A stretch of DNA of 64,000 nt from Trachythela sp. YZ-2020 (Eukaryota > Cnidaria > Anthozoa > Malacalcyonacea > Clavulariidae): positions 2,294,001-2,358,000 of the forward strand of contig JADLSH010000220.1 in assembly GCA_016169945.1 (NCBI GenBank). The letters run 5' to 3'. Shown here in pieces: positions 33,916-44,916 of this stretch (positions are counted from its first letter, which is position 1; the number at the start of each line of letters is the position of its first letter). The position numbers and the translations under genes were made by a program. The notes beneath the pieces were generated by a model, which made no database searches, was not told the DNA's origin, and saw nothing but the letters and a program-made list of their open reading frames with translations.

Positions 33916-34440
33916 GCATGCAACCGCCTAGTCTATTACTATGACTATAATCGCTCGATTTGGAGCTAAGCTAGCTCGATGATAAAGATAAGGAAGATAA
34001 AGATAAGGAAGATAAGGAAGATAAAGATAAGGAAGATAAAGATAAGGAAGATAAGGAAGATAAAGATAAGGAAGATAAAGATAAGGAAGATAAAGATAAG
34101 GAAGATAAAGATAAGAGATACGGAAGATCAAAATAAGGAAGATCAAGATAAGGAAGATAAAGATAAGGAAGATAAAGATAAGGAAGATAAAGATAAGGAA
34201 GATAAAGATAAGGAAGATAATGATAAGGAAGATAAAGATAGGGAAGATAAGTCGGCTCGGAGGTATATATACTAGGCTCGGAGATATATACTAAGCTTGG
34301 CTCGGGCCTATCCTTATATGTTAAAGTTCGGCTCGGACCTATCCTTACATCTTAGAGCTCGGCTCGAAGCTAAGCTCGCTCTATATGGAGGTTGGCTCGC
34401 TCAATATAAAGCTAACATCGCTCGATATTCGATTATTCAA
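33916..34440. repeat. Composite satellite: spacer, GATA array and tail, copy A
   Basis: Spacer (ctataatcgctcgatttgg), a single 21-bp-type unit, a GATA-rich array (gataaagataaggaa units, 33978-34245), then the tail (gtcggctcggag, agcttggctcgggcc, cctatccttaca). The order is the same as at 46189-46730 and, on the minus strand, across 7745-16365. Confidence 0.92.
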
Positions 34441-35126
34441 TTTTAGGATTCAATGATTCACTCTTAGGATTTGGAGTTTAAGAATAATACGTTCTTAGAA
34501 GCAGACCGAGAGCAGACCTTATTTACTTTGTTAAAAATATATTTAATATTGGGTAGATTTCAGATTAGACACCTTACTAACGCTGTAAAATAAATTATTA
34601 TCAATAAATGTGTTTTAAAAATTAATTAATTCGTGTGTTGTATGTACATTGTACAATATTTCCCCGTCCTATAATAATATATTCTAAATTTATTCAAATT
34701 TTTAAGCTAGAAAATCTTAATTGCCCGTAATTACCTAACAAACGCTAAATGTTTATATACAATGTTTGTATATGCTTGTAAATCTCGCTTAAAAATTACT
34801 GCTTTTCCCACTCTGCTACATCTAAAACGCTTGAAACTTTGTAAGGTTTAAATCCCTGTAAGAACTATGTTTATACAATCGCTTGGCAAATATATATTTG
34901 TATTGCTCTATAAGACCTTAGCTATGCCGATTAAACCTTAAGATCTTCTCGTTTTAGAAAGCTATATCTCTGCTTGTTATTATTTCGCATAAGGTAATAA
35001 TACTTTACTAGGTTAAGCGTCGCTATATTAGTTATATAAGCCGTTTCGTATTAGGTGATATTAGATACGAGAATATATTTACTCGTTGTCGAAACGGACT
35101 GTGTTTGGAACACAAAGCTTGGCAAA
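34441..35126. other. No gene recognised (copy A)
   Basis: AT-rich DNA, nearly identical to 46731-47411. No coding signal. Confidence 0.5.
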
Positions 35127-35128
35127 TA

Positions 35129-35279
35129 CAGGGTGTATCATAAAAAAGTGAACTCTTTGAAATTTAATACAATAGTCAACCTTTTGAAATTGAACTTCAT
35201 ATTTGCATTTTCTTTCAAAGAATCTATTGTACCCTATTGTATTTAATTTCAAAGGGTTCACTTTTTTTTGAGACACCTG
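35129..35279. mobile_element. Mariner-type MITE 1
   Basis: 151 bp, begins CAGGGTGTATCATAAAAAAG and ends TTTTTTTTGAGACACCTG, flanked by TA. The interior is a hairpin (gtgaactctttgaaat and its complement). It is the first of four elements joined through single shared TA dinucleotides. Confidence 0.85.
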
Positions 35280-35281
35280 TA

Positions 35282-35496
35282 CAGGGTGTCCCAAAAAAAA
35301 GGCTACCATTTCAAATTCAAATTAGCATGTTAATTCAAGCAACCTATTGTAGTTCTTTGAAATTCATTATCGCTTTTGAACTACGAATGCGTAAAACACA
35401 CAGTTTTATACACATGGGATATTGAATACAATAGGTTGCTTGAATTAACATGCTAATTTGAATTTGAAAAGGTAGCCTTTTTTTTGGGACACCCTG
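35282..35496. mobile_element. Mariner-type MITE 2
   Basis: 215 bp, begins CAGGGTGTCCCAAAAAAAAG and ends with its complement. The arms are long (aattagcatgttaattcaag pairs with its complement near 35440). It shares TA 35280-35281 with MITE 1 and TA 35497-35498 with the next element. Confidence 0.88.
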
Positions 35497-35498
35497 TA

Positions 35499-36132
35499 CA
35501 GGGTGTCTCAAAAAAAACCAAAATCATTGAAATAACGTATTGTTCGAATTTCAATGCCGTAACACAAAGGATTTTGACAGGGTGATTAATTTGTTTTAAA
35601 AAATTAAAATATCTTTGTAAAGTGAACGTTTGTTTGCTCATGGGAATTTAAAAATGCTTCGTAAATTGTAAAAGAAATTACGGATTAACAAAAATGAGAA
35701 CATTACAAATTATTCCTGTCATCACTTCGAGAGAAATGGTTCAACTAACCCCCGAACAAAGAGTTTTTGTCGTGTTAAATTATACGAGAACACAAAGTAC
35801 GACACAAGTGCGAAACGCTTTTCGAGAAAGGTTCCCAAATCGCAATCCACCTGCGGCAAGCACAATTTTGGAAAACGTAAGGAAATACGACAACTCCGGA
35901 ACCAGTCTAAACCTCAATAAAGGCAATTCCGGCAGAAGAAGAACTACTCGAACTGCAGAAAACATTGACGCTGTTAGGGATCTACACATAACAAGTTTAC
36001 GCTGAGTATTACCATTCATTATAGCAGTTATGTCAATCTTTTATGCACTCGTGGGATTAACTTAGTGCTAGGGCATTGAAATTCGAACAATACGTCAATT
36101 TCAATGGTTTTGGTTTTTTTTGAGACACCCTG
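35499..36132. mobile_element. Mariner-type DUF4817 element 2 (only in copy A)
   Basis: 634 bp, begins CAGGGTGTCTCAAAAAAAAC and ends with its complement, flanked by TA (35497-35498 and 36133-36134). Copy B has the unoccupied site (ccctgtatagtg at about 47780) with a single TA, so this is a filled and empty site pair. Confidence 0.93.
35736..36005 (+). CDS. DUF4817 helix-turn-helix fragment 2
   Basis: From MVQLTPEQRVFVVLNYTRTQ the frame has the same order as 28875-29129: an FRERFPNRNPP linker, a RKYDNSG segment and GNSGRRRTTRTAENI, ending at a TGA at 36003. An upstream in-frame ATG at 35694 would add 14 residues; I prefer 35736 because the paralogue starts there. No catalytic domain follows before the terminal repeat, so it is a transposase N-terminus only. 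Confidence 0.78.
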   Translation: MVQLTPEQRVFVVLNYTRTQSTTQVRNAFRERFPNRNPPAASTILENVRKYDNSGTSLNLNKGNSGRRRTTRTAENIDAVRDLHITSLR

Positions 36133-36134
36133 TA

Positions 36135-36273
36135 TAGTGTGTCTCAAAAAAAACTGAACCCTTTCAAATTCAAATTAGCCATAACCTATTGTAGCAATTA
36201 GAGCTGTCAAATTACTACAATAGGTTATGGCTAATTTGAATTTGAAAAGGTAGCCTTTTTTTGGGACACACTG
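36135..36273. mobile_element. Mariner-type MITE 4
   Basis: 139 bp hairpin, tagtgtgtctcaaaaaaaac at the left and gggacacactg at the right, between TA dinucleotides. Its two ends differ slightly (TCTC against TCCC type). The counterpart in copy B is at about 47781-47919. Confidence 0.8.
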
Positions 36274-36867
36274 TATATAGAAACGTCTAGCCATTGTGAT
36301 AAAAAGCGTCAGGATTAACTCTTTTTGTAACGAAAATGCTGAGTTCAGCTTAATGACTGTTTTGCCTAAACGCGCCTTGCATATCATTATGACGTCAATA
36401 TATAATTAATGTCTATGTTAATGTGTTGCACACTCTCGCACACTCTCACACACTAGAAAGCTTAAGATCTACAACGCCAACGTTGATGACGCGGCCCTTC
36501 TAACAATGAAGTTTTTCGCTTGTAATAAAGCAATGGAAAAACTTGTAGTCCCAAGAGAATTCTAGACGTCGTCTCTGTCTTGTTAACGACGCCAACTAGA
36601 GCATTTTTACGTCCTCAGGACGACGGCAAGTCAGAAGGATGAATAGCTGCATTTCACGTTTGTTTTTACAGCCTGCATTGTAGTCGATAACTGCAGTTGA
36701 AACGTTTTAAAAGTCATGAATAAAAAGCTGTCAGCTAAAACAAGAATGTTGTTCAATCAAGGTCTCTTTATATTCACATATTTATATGGCGTTGTCGACT
36801 GCCGCGTCGTCGTAGTTCTTAAGTTCGCTACTCTCACACACTCTCGCACACTCTCAAAACTCAACAT

Positions 36868-36932
36868 AATGACTGTTTTACCCAAACTCACCTTGCATCT
36901 CATTATGACGTCAATACATAATTAATTATGTT
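36868..36932. repeat. Third copy of the TTAA-element end
   Basis: The sequence atgactgttttacccaaac ... cattatgacgtcaat ... tatgttaatc repeats the right terminal repeat (36360-36421) in the same orientation and also ends at a TTAA. Blocks of cacactctcgcac precede and follow. It suggests a second, partial element. Copy B keeps a shorter version at about 48505-48560. Confidence 0.65.
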
Positions 36933-37308
36933 TATGTTAATCATGTTGCACACCGCCTATATAATTATATAGTAATTCAGTGCTAAGTTGCAAATTTCAG
37001 AGTTTTAATTATGCACACCGCATGGCTTTATAGATTATGATGAAACTGCATGTTAAGAAACATTTTTAAAATCTTAGCTAGTATTTAAAATTTAGCAAGA
37101 CTCGACAAGGACTAGTCAAGGAAAACTTGCTCGTCTGTACGGGGCTTTATGATCGTAAGGAAAAAATAGGGAAAATTGACTGTGGAAAATCGGGGGAGAC
37201 AAAGAAGAAGTATATATTAACATTTTAGCGCCCCTCCGTAAGTAGTGGTTCCTTGAAAGTAGCCGCCCCCAACAGCGGATAAAACCGAAAGTATAAGGGG
37301 GCCGTTAA

Positions 37309-37522
37309 GGCCATTTTCCATTGCGGTCGTTTTGCCCGCGCGGCCGAAGCGTCCGATTCGAGTCACGTGAATAATAAGTCGCGCGGGCACGCCAAGAAAG
37401 TTGAATGTATTTCAATTTTCATCTGTGTCCGCGAGCAGTAAAGCGGACAGAAAACTCTCAGCGCAAGTTGAAACATGTTCACTCCGCCCGCGCGGGCAAG
37501 GCGACCGTAATGGGAAACGGCC
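37309..37522. mobile_element. TTAA-type GC-rich MITE, copy A
   Basis: Begins GGCCATTTTCCATTGCGG after TTAA (37305-37308). It ends CCGTAATGGGAAACGGCC before TTTA (37523-37526), a one-base variant of TTAA. The arms pair over about 40 bp including gcccgcgcgg. 5'-GG and CC-3' ends with a TTAA target fit the description of Kolobok elements. Confidence 0.65.
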
Positions 37523-37526
37523 TTTA

Positions 37527-39489
37527 CTTTCGGGCGCAGCACTTATTCACAACAACAACGGCACTTAATCGAAGGAACCATAATGAAAACAACTACAGTG
37601 TTCTTAAGTTCAAAGTGAGTATATTTCAATGCTCAGTCGTTTAACCTCCAGAACTTAGAAAATACCCAATTTCGTAGTGAAGGCAGATGCAAATAGGATA
37701 ATTTTTAAAGAGGGCCGCCCTCGAATATGCAGCGCCCTCAAATAAGAGCCGCATCAAAACACAAAAATTTAACGAGCGCCGCGGCACTCAAACGAGTAAG
37801 TACGGCGCTCATGCACCGGCAAGAACGCCGACAACCAAATATTTTGCTATAGCTTTTCGAGTATATCTGTATAATTATGTTTCCAATTTTTCAAAGACAA
37901 AATTTTCACGCTCATATAGTTTGTAATATGTCCTTTAGACCTTCACACACGTATTTATATACGAACTGTTCGTTTTGGCGTTTTATAGTGGTTGCTTATT
38001 AGAATTGCATGCATATAGTCACAACTCGTATACGGTTGGTTTCCGCCACTTTGGGTGATAAATCACCATTTCAATTCCAGCTTACGCTAAATTTGCTTAA
38101 TAACACGAGTCTAGACATGTTAAAACAATTCTCCTCGTTGTTCATGGGGCCATTAACAAAGGTTGTCCGGCAAAATTATATATTTTCTGACCCCCCCCCC
38201 CCCCCTTGTCCGGCATTGTCCGAATTTAGAGCTCCCCCCCGTCCCTCTGGACATCCGTTTATATGTCTTGCAAAAACTCACCATCTGCTTTGAGCGCGTA
38301 ATACGCAATAAGTTTGTAAAAATCTCCTCTTACAAGAACACTTAATAAGGAAACAAGCACCTGTGTTATCGCAATTGTGGCAACCTATTGTCTAGATAAG
38401 GAAGGTTTAACGTTTTTCGCCTTGCGCCGTAATTACGATCGGTTGTTTCAAATGTTAAATATCGCCAGACGTGTTTATTCCCTGGCAACAGGACACGCGT
38501 CATTCGATAGCTTATGACTTCCTCTTTAAAATTATATTTAGTTTGTCCCGGTTCATATTACATATCCAAATTAATTTGCATACATGTTCATAAATTATCT
38601 AAAAATTTTACAATTATTGTTGAAATAACCCTGAATTGCCAGAACAGGGTTCAGAATTTTCGAGCAAATGTTAGCAAATTTTGGACCGAAATTGTAGCTC
38701 ATATAAAAAGGAATATTATTGGAAAGTTTCATTGCATTTGAAGAAGTAGAAGTATTTTATTTTATTTTTTGAAAGTCGCATGCAAAATGCCGAGATCGTT
38801 GAAATTTGATTCCCGCACGCGGAAATTAATTACGAAATGCCATATAAGGTCAGTGTTGATTGCTATAAACCAATGAAAATCCGCCGTCTAGGCAATTACA
38901 TCACGCGGAGTCGATTGCCGGTACTTTCAATACGCTAGGATGCAAAGCCGCGGAGATTTAGCTTCCGAAGTTGCCCGAGCGTGCGCCGACAAAAACCGGG
39001 ATTTCGCAATAAACACGGGATTTTCACGGGAAAAGTCGAGAATTGTCATAAAATGGCTAGTTTATTTAGTATATTTATTTAAATACATCCTTTCGAACAG
39101 GATTTTCAAGAGCTATCCAATGGTCACACTTAGGAGTTTGTAGCGTGTAAACCAAAGGTAGGAAAGCGAAATGAATATATAATTAGTTTGTATTATTGTT
39201 AATTATTGTTAATTTGTAAACAATACAAAGTTCAGAGGTGTTTGCAAGGGGCTAAATTGGCCGCGTAGCATTGTAAACAAACACAATTTACTTCGCTAAA
39301 GACATCGTAAAACGCTGAATCGAACGGTGGTATTTTCATCTACATAGCATGCACTGAACCGAAGATATGAAAACTGCAAAAGTAGGACGATATCGTCCTA
39401 CTTTAGTTAGCACCAAACAATAAGGAGTTCAATAACCTATTTATTAATTCAGAACACTGTTGAATTCATCAATGAAATAATTAATTTAT
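37527..39489. other. No gene recognised (copy A); includes an A-only segment
   Basis: Bases 38412-39429 are missing from copy B, where about 14 bp (taatattaaattcc) stand in place. A 26-bp palindrome (aaagtaggacgatatcgtcc) lies at 39380-39405 within it. No terminal repeats frame the segment, so a deletion in B is as likely as an insertion in A. No recognisable coding sequence. Confidence 0.5.
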
Positions 39490-41217
39490 ATTACTCTCGT
39501 TCCAATTGAAGTGTTCCTCAAATATTGATTCGATACATTACCTCGCGCTGACCAATTCATTTGTTCAAGTTCCTCGAGATATTCATACACTTCCTGTGAA
39601 AGTTGACCAATCACAATCCGTATGTGATTTGAATACGAATCAACTGACCAATGAGGAACTGATCCTGCATTGCAGGAAGTAAACAATATTCAAAAATCAA
39701 GAATTCGGTTGTTTTCATCATTCATGTAACTGAAATTCTTCAAATGTGTTTACATTTGTGCTCAGAAAAACGTTGAATTGAAATACATGTATGGCTTCTC
39801 AAGAAAAATGTCAAAGTGTTGAAGATTTTCTATGGTTTAGAAAACGGTTTAGAACCAGAATTGAATAGATATGCAAAGCCGCGTTGCGAGATCAAGGTTT
39901 TACTTCAACAAATATAACAAATATTCATTTTATTTTTAGAAATAAGCGATCAAACGTGGGGGTTTTCTAATCTATATTTCAAAGGGAAATGTCTCTTTCA
40001 TCTGTTTACAATATATATTTTTCCCGTTAACTCTTTTAGTACAGTAAAAATAATGGAAGTGCATGACAAAAATGACAGGCGTCATTTTATAGTGCAATGA
40101 ATGTCAGTGGCAAATTTTGGCTTATAGACCAAATAATTTATTGTAAAGGTACGAAGAAAAATTTCAAATTTGTTCTCTGTATGAAATTGTAACAAATTTT
40201 TTACTGTAATATAGTAATATTATAAACAATATAGATTATAGTACAATTTTATAGTTTTAGAACACAAATATGTATTTATGTACTTGCTTGACATTTTTTA
40301 TTTATTATCGTATTATATAATTATCAGAATCGATCCTCAAAATAGCGCCACAAAAATAAACACTGTCACTGTTTGTCTAAATCATAAATGTCAAGCAAGT
40401 ACATAAATACATATTTGTGTTTTAAAACTATAAAATTGTACTATAATCTATATTGTTTCTAATAATATTGCTATATTACAGTAAAGTTTGTTACAATTTC
40501 ATACAGAGAACAAATTTGAAAGTTAGAAAAAACTTTTTTTCATACCTTTACAATAAATTATTTGGTCTATAAACCAAAATTTGCCACTGACATTTATTGC
40601 ACTATAAAATGACGCCTCTCATTTTTGTCATACACTTCCATTATTTTTACTGTACTAAAAGAGTTAACGGGAAAAAATATATATTGTAAACGGATGAAAG
40701 TGACATTTTCCTTTGAAATATAGATTAGAAAACCGCCATGTTTGATCGCTTGGTTTCTAACAATAAAATGAATGTTTGTTATATTTGTTGAAGTAAAACC
40801 TTGATCTCGCAACGCGGCTTTGCATATTTATTCAATTCTCGTTCTAAACCGTTTTCTAAACCGTTTTCTAAATCATAGAAATTCTTCAACACTTTGACAT
40901 TTTTCTTGAGAAGCCATACATGTATTTCAATTAAATGTTTTTCTGAGCACAAATGTAAACACATTTGAAGAATTTCAGTTACATGAATGATGAAAACAAC
41001 GGATTCTTGATTTTTGAATATTGTTTACTTCCTGCAATGCAGGATCAGTTCCTCATTGGTCAGTTGATTCGTATTCAAATCACATACGGATTGTGATTGG
41101 TCAACTTTCACAGGAAGTGTATGAATATCTCGAGGATATTGAACAAATGAATTGGTCAGCGCGAGGTAATGTATCGAATCAATATTTGAGGAACACTTCA
41201 ATTGGAACGACAGTAAT
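39490..41217. repeat. Long inverted repeat (1.7 kb palindrome), copy A
   Basis: Arms of about 800 bp (39490-40300 and 40390-41217) are near-perfect reverse complements around a centre at about 40353. They start attactctcgttcc and end ggaacgacagtaat. Each arm contains three ATTGGTCA words (CCAAT-box type) and CAGGAAGTG. No target duplication was found. Equivalent mirrored frames of 66-72 codons occur in both arms. Confidence 0.92.
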
Positions 41218-43949
41218 AGCAATGACATATACTTAAAGTGCTTATAAACCTAAAATGGGTTTTTATTGATTCAGATAGAGCATAAAAAGTTAGTTAGTAA
41301 GTTCTATATTAGTTTTTGGCTTAGACTTTTAGTTTCGGAGGTACAAGGGCTCAAACAGGCAAATTTGGCCATTTTTTGAAAAAAAGTAGCGCGACCAAAA
41401 TATCACCAAGGGACCTGGATCCCAGGAACCCATCTTCGACAGCAACTATACTTTTGTATTACGAAGACATAAATCCTACTAAGTGTTTTATGTGAAGTAG
41501 AGTCACTCTACTGATATGAATAGAAGCAAGTAGACATGGATTGTGTAAACAAAAACATAGCTTTCCAGCAGGGTTAATACTCTACTTTGATCACCTGGGT
41601 TAAATGACATACATTGTAGCTTAGGTGTTCTATTTTGTACTAAATCAACATTATGTACTATAAATGAATTTTCAGTATAGCACACAAACGAAGCTAGGTT
41701 GTGGACTGTGGAGACCTCTGTGGTGTAATTACAACCAAAAGAATACACATACTGTACCTTCTGGAGTTGATTACCAAAATATTTGAGAAGTGTCTGAGTT
41801 TGCCAGGTCCGATCAACCAGAAGTTGGGATTTTATCACATTCCTAGGACTACACTTTGTAATATTATAAAGTAAATATACCTGTCATCTGTGTCATTTCC
41901 ACAAATGCATCTGATAAGCATGCTTACGGAAGATTCCGGTTGGCAAGACTGTTTGAATGAGTTGTTCAAATTTTGTCATTGCCAAGGTTATTTGTAATGG
42001 TTTTCAAGGGACTCGCCCAGCATTGAAATAAAGCATGTAATAAAACACAAAGAACATTGGGTGTAACCCTTGGAAACCATTGAAAATGACATTGGCAGCA
42101 TCACCTTTTAGAGGAATTAACACATTTGCATGCAACTGTTGTTGCTTTGCATTCCACCAGAGTAGTAATATAGGGGCCGATCAACCCCCTTTTTCAGGGG
42201 GCCACAGGGGGCCACACTAATTAGTATGCAAAGGGGCCGCAAACACTAGCATATAGGGGGCTGCAGGGGGCCGCAAACGCAACTCATCATTAACATAGAC
42301 ATTAATTATATATTGACGTCATAATGATATGCAAGGCGCGTTTGGGCAAAACAGTCATTAAGCTGAGCTCAGTATTTTCGTCACAAAAAGAGTTAATCCT
42401 GACGCTTTTTATCACAATAGCTATACGTTTCTATTATACGGTACTTACACATGCAATAATGGGAAAGCATGTCTCATAATTTGGCAGGTCAATAAAAATC
42501 GTTCGTGTCGGTTTTTGATAACATGTAATTAAATAAATTGCTAATAATATACGCTGCCTACAAAAAATATTTATATGATGCTCCAAAAGCATATTAGCAA
42601 CAGTTTAAAATGCATTGGCAACGCATATCAGATCTGAAAAATCTATTCGAATAGTTTGCAATTTTTATTGTTTAAACCTATTCTGAAATATTCTGAATTA
42701 ACATAAGTTGAAAAGACTTAAATAACACATGCTTCTGCATAAAAAATCGAAACCTGCGGTAGTGTTAATATAATTCATACACGTTATATTGAAAACATTT
42801 GTTATATTCCTTATATGTCCAAACGATGTTATATTCCTTTGTAAAAATTATTATATATACTGTCTCAATGTTGTCAATTATTTATGACAGATATCGCAAA
42901 TATAAAATTTCACCTCTTCATTGCAATGATGAATATTATTTCTATTTTTGGTAAAAGAGCATCGTTATCGTATTCGCTCAATGTGGAAATATCATGATTT
43001 GACTTGCAATATAAAGCTTGAACTTTGGTCTTGACCAATATATTTTAGGACTCCCCTGAAAACCCACATTTTATGTGTGGGGCATCCTACTAAAATATTG
43101 TTTATAAAAATAATAATAATCATCGTATTTTCCTGATAGTGTGGAGCATTTCATGGCCTGCTGGAAGCCACTCAAAGTGCATGTAGTATTTGCCCAATGT
43201 CTCTATGCTTAAAAACACCTGTTAGGGGACGAAAAAGTAATATATTTATTGACCTGCAGTTAACGAAAACGTCAGTATTCTGACATCTGCTGAGTGCTCA
43301 CAGAGAACAGGTTGTTGTTTCATGCTGCAAAATTAAACTTAAAGGGAATTAAAGAAGACACGAATTTTGGTAAGTATTTTCGAGTCTTTATATAAATTTT
43401 TTTTTAAATGAAGTCTTAAATTGATCACTTGTGGTAAAAGGAGCAAAACGCCACCAGTTGAAAGTCCTACATTTGATAAAGAGCCGTTTCAGCTGTTCCT
43501 CGCTATTGAAATAAAAATAGAGGTTGCGACATTTGCGTTAGATATTACCCAAACTTAGAATACAGTCGCGGATTAAGGAATGTTTTTGTTAGTTTATAAA
43601 TTCTTACAAGTGTATAGTTTTGTGCTCAAATTCTGTTAAATTGATAATCTATAAAATTTTCTGCGGCAGCTGGTATTAACTATTTACTACTTTTAACTAC
43701 CGTTTAATTTGTTGTTAAAATGTAGTTAAGTTTAAAACAGGTAATGGTGTTTGTGGATGGAATATGCGAACGAAAATTTATATACACTTTTACAGGGCCT
43801 TTTTAAAGAAATCGTTAGTGGGGGGGCCATCATCGAAAGGGGACGTAACAAGTGGGTGGTGTATTACAGGTGTGGGAAGCTGGAGGGGTCTGGGGGTCCT
43901 CCGGTCCCTGCGATTCCGGTGCAGCGCTCTAACCAACTGAGCTACAGAG

Positions 43950-44704
43950 CAGGGTTTTTTTTAAGAAAAATTTAGAACTGCACATTTTGTCATACTACAT
44001 GCCAGGGCCTTTTTGTGGGGGGGGGGCATCAACGAAAAGGGACCTAACAAGAATGTGGTATATTGAGGGTGTGTGGATGTGGTTGGGGGTCTGGGGGTCC
44101 TCCCCAGAAAATTTTTGTATTTTTGAGTTTCTGTGGCTTGATTTCCTGCATTTTCAGAGACATTTTTTGAAATATCCCATCTAAACAGACTGAGTTTTTG
44201 GTGTAAAAGCAATGCTTTGTTATGAGAATATCATAACTTTCTTCTGACCTATAAACTTAAGAACTTTTGGACAAAAGGGACCTTCACTGGGAGGATAGTT
44301 TACTGGGGCTAACATTGGGGCTGGGGGGCTTTGGCCCCTCAGTATATTAATTAAAAAAGGCCCTGCGACATGTCATAGCATGAAATTCAACTCGCGCAAA
44401 TGGCACCATCTTTTTCTTATAAAACTTTCATTAACTGATTCTCATCCCTACAAATAGAAACGATGCTGAAAATTGTCAACAAAAATTATATTGTTGAGTT
44501 TGTTATGAGAAATTCTGGTACTGCTTTTGTTATTGAAGCTATGTGTATTCCATTTATTCCTTCGATTACTTTAGTTTTCTACAATAAATATCCATATCCT
44601 GAAAGTTCGTATTTTTTTCAACTGCACAAAATATTTTTTAGAGTTGCACAAATTGATTTAGAACTGCACATTTTGTGTAGAACTGCACGTTAAAAAAAAC
44701 CCTG
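43950..44704. mobile_element. hAT-type element in copy B
   Basis: Ends CAGGGTTTTTTTTAA and TTAAAAAAAACCCTG, flanked by the exact 8-bp duplication ctacagag (43942-43949 and 44705-44712). It split the SINE segment that is intact in copy A at 32761-32770. It contains a nested MITE (44003-44365) and no transposase; the frame 44463-44693 is not recognisable. Confidence 0.92.
44003..44365. mobile_element. hAT MITE nested in the hAT element
   Basis: A CAGGGCC-type MITE related to 4494-4872, beginning CAGGGCCTTTTTGTG and ending AAAAAAGGCCCTG. The flanks ctacatgc and cgacatgt match at 6 of 8 positions, a worn target duplication. Confidence 0.8.
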
Positions 44705-44916
44705 CTACAGAGTTCAGTTCCTGGGCATTAACCGCAAGTTCGTGTATATATGATGGGAGGGATGCCAGTATATGGTATATGGGTAAATACTAAGATTTTT
44801 CCTGGCATCTAGTTCGATGGGAATAATAGTTGATGGTGTTTGTGGATGAAATATTCGAACGAAAATTTATATGCATTTTTAGAGCTAATACAACTAGCCA
44901 GCTCATTAGTCATAAG

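Larger units (their letters stand above)
31104..36417. mobile_element. TTAA-flanked element with long terminal inverted repeats, copy A
   Basis: Flanked by TTAA at 31100-31103 and 36418-36421. The ends (CATAGACATTAATTATATAT and its complement) pair over about 140 bp (31104-31244 with 36277-36417, a few mismatches). The inside holds the SINE and MITE pieces, heptamer and GATA satellites, and the mariner-MITE cluster, but no transposase. TTAA targets are used by piggyBac and Kolobok. The CA...TG ends do not settle which. Confidence 0.75.
30285..41477 (+). repeat. Segmental duplication, copy A (11.2 kb)
   Basis: Direct tandem copy of 41478-52065. It starts at taagtgttttatgtg (30288; copy B 41480) and ends aaatcct (41477; copy B 52065). 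Flanking unique sequence is nearly identical between copies. Specific to A: a 634-bp DUF4817 element (35499-36132), about 1 kb at 38412-39429, and a differently evolved heptamer array. Confidence 0.95.

Noticed and set aside
33978..34245. Lys/Ile/Arg-rich frames across the GATA arrays
   Set aside because: Translation of a simple repeat; no unique sequence.
39486..39686. 66-72-codon frames repeated four times (39486, 41021, 50097, 51609)
   Set aside because: They lie in the arms of the palindromes, overlap CCAAT-rich sequence and are mirrored by antisense frames. No sign of coding beyond arm identity.
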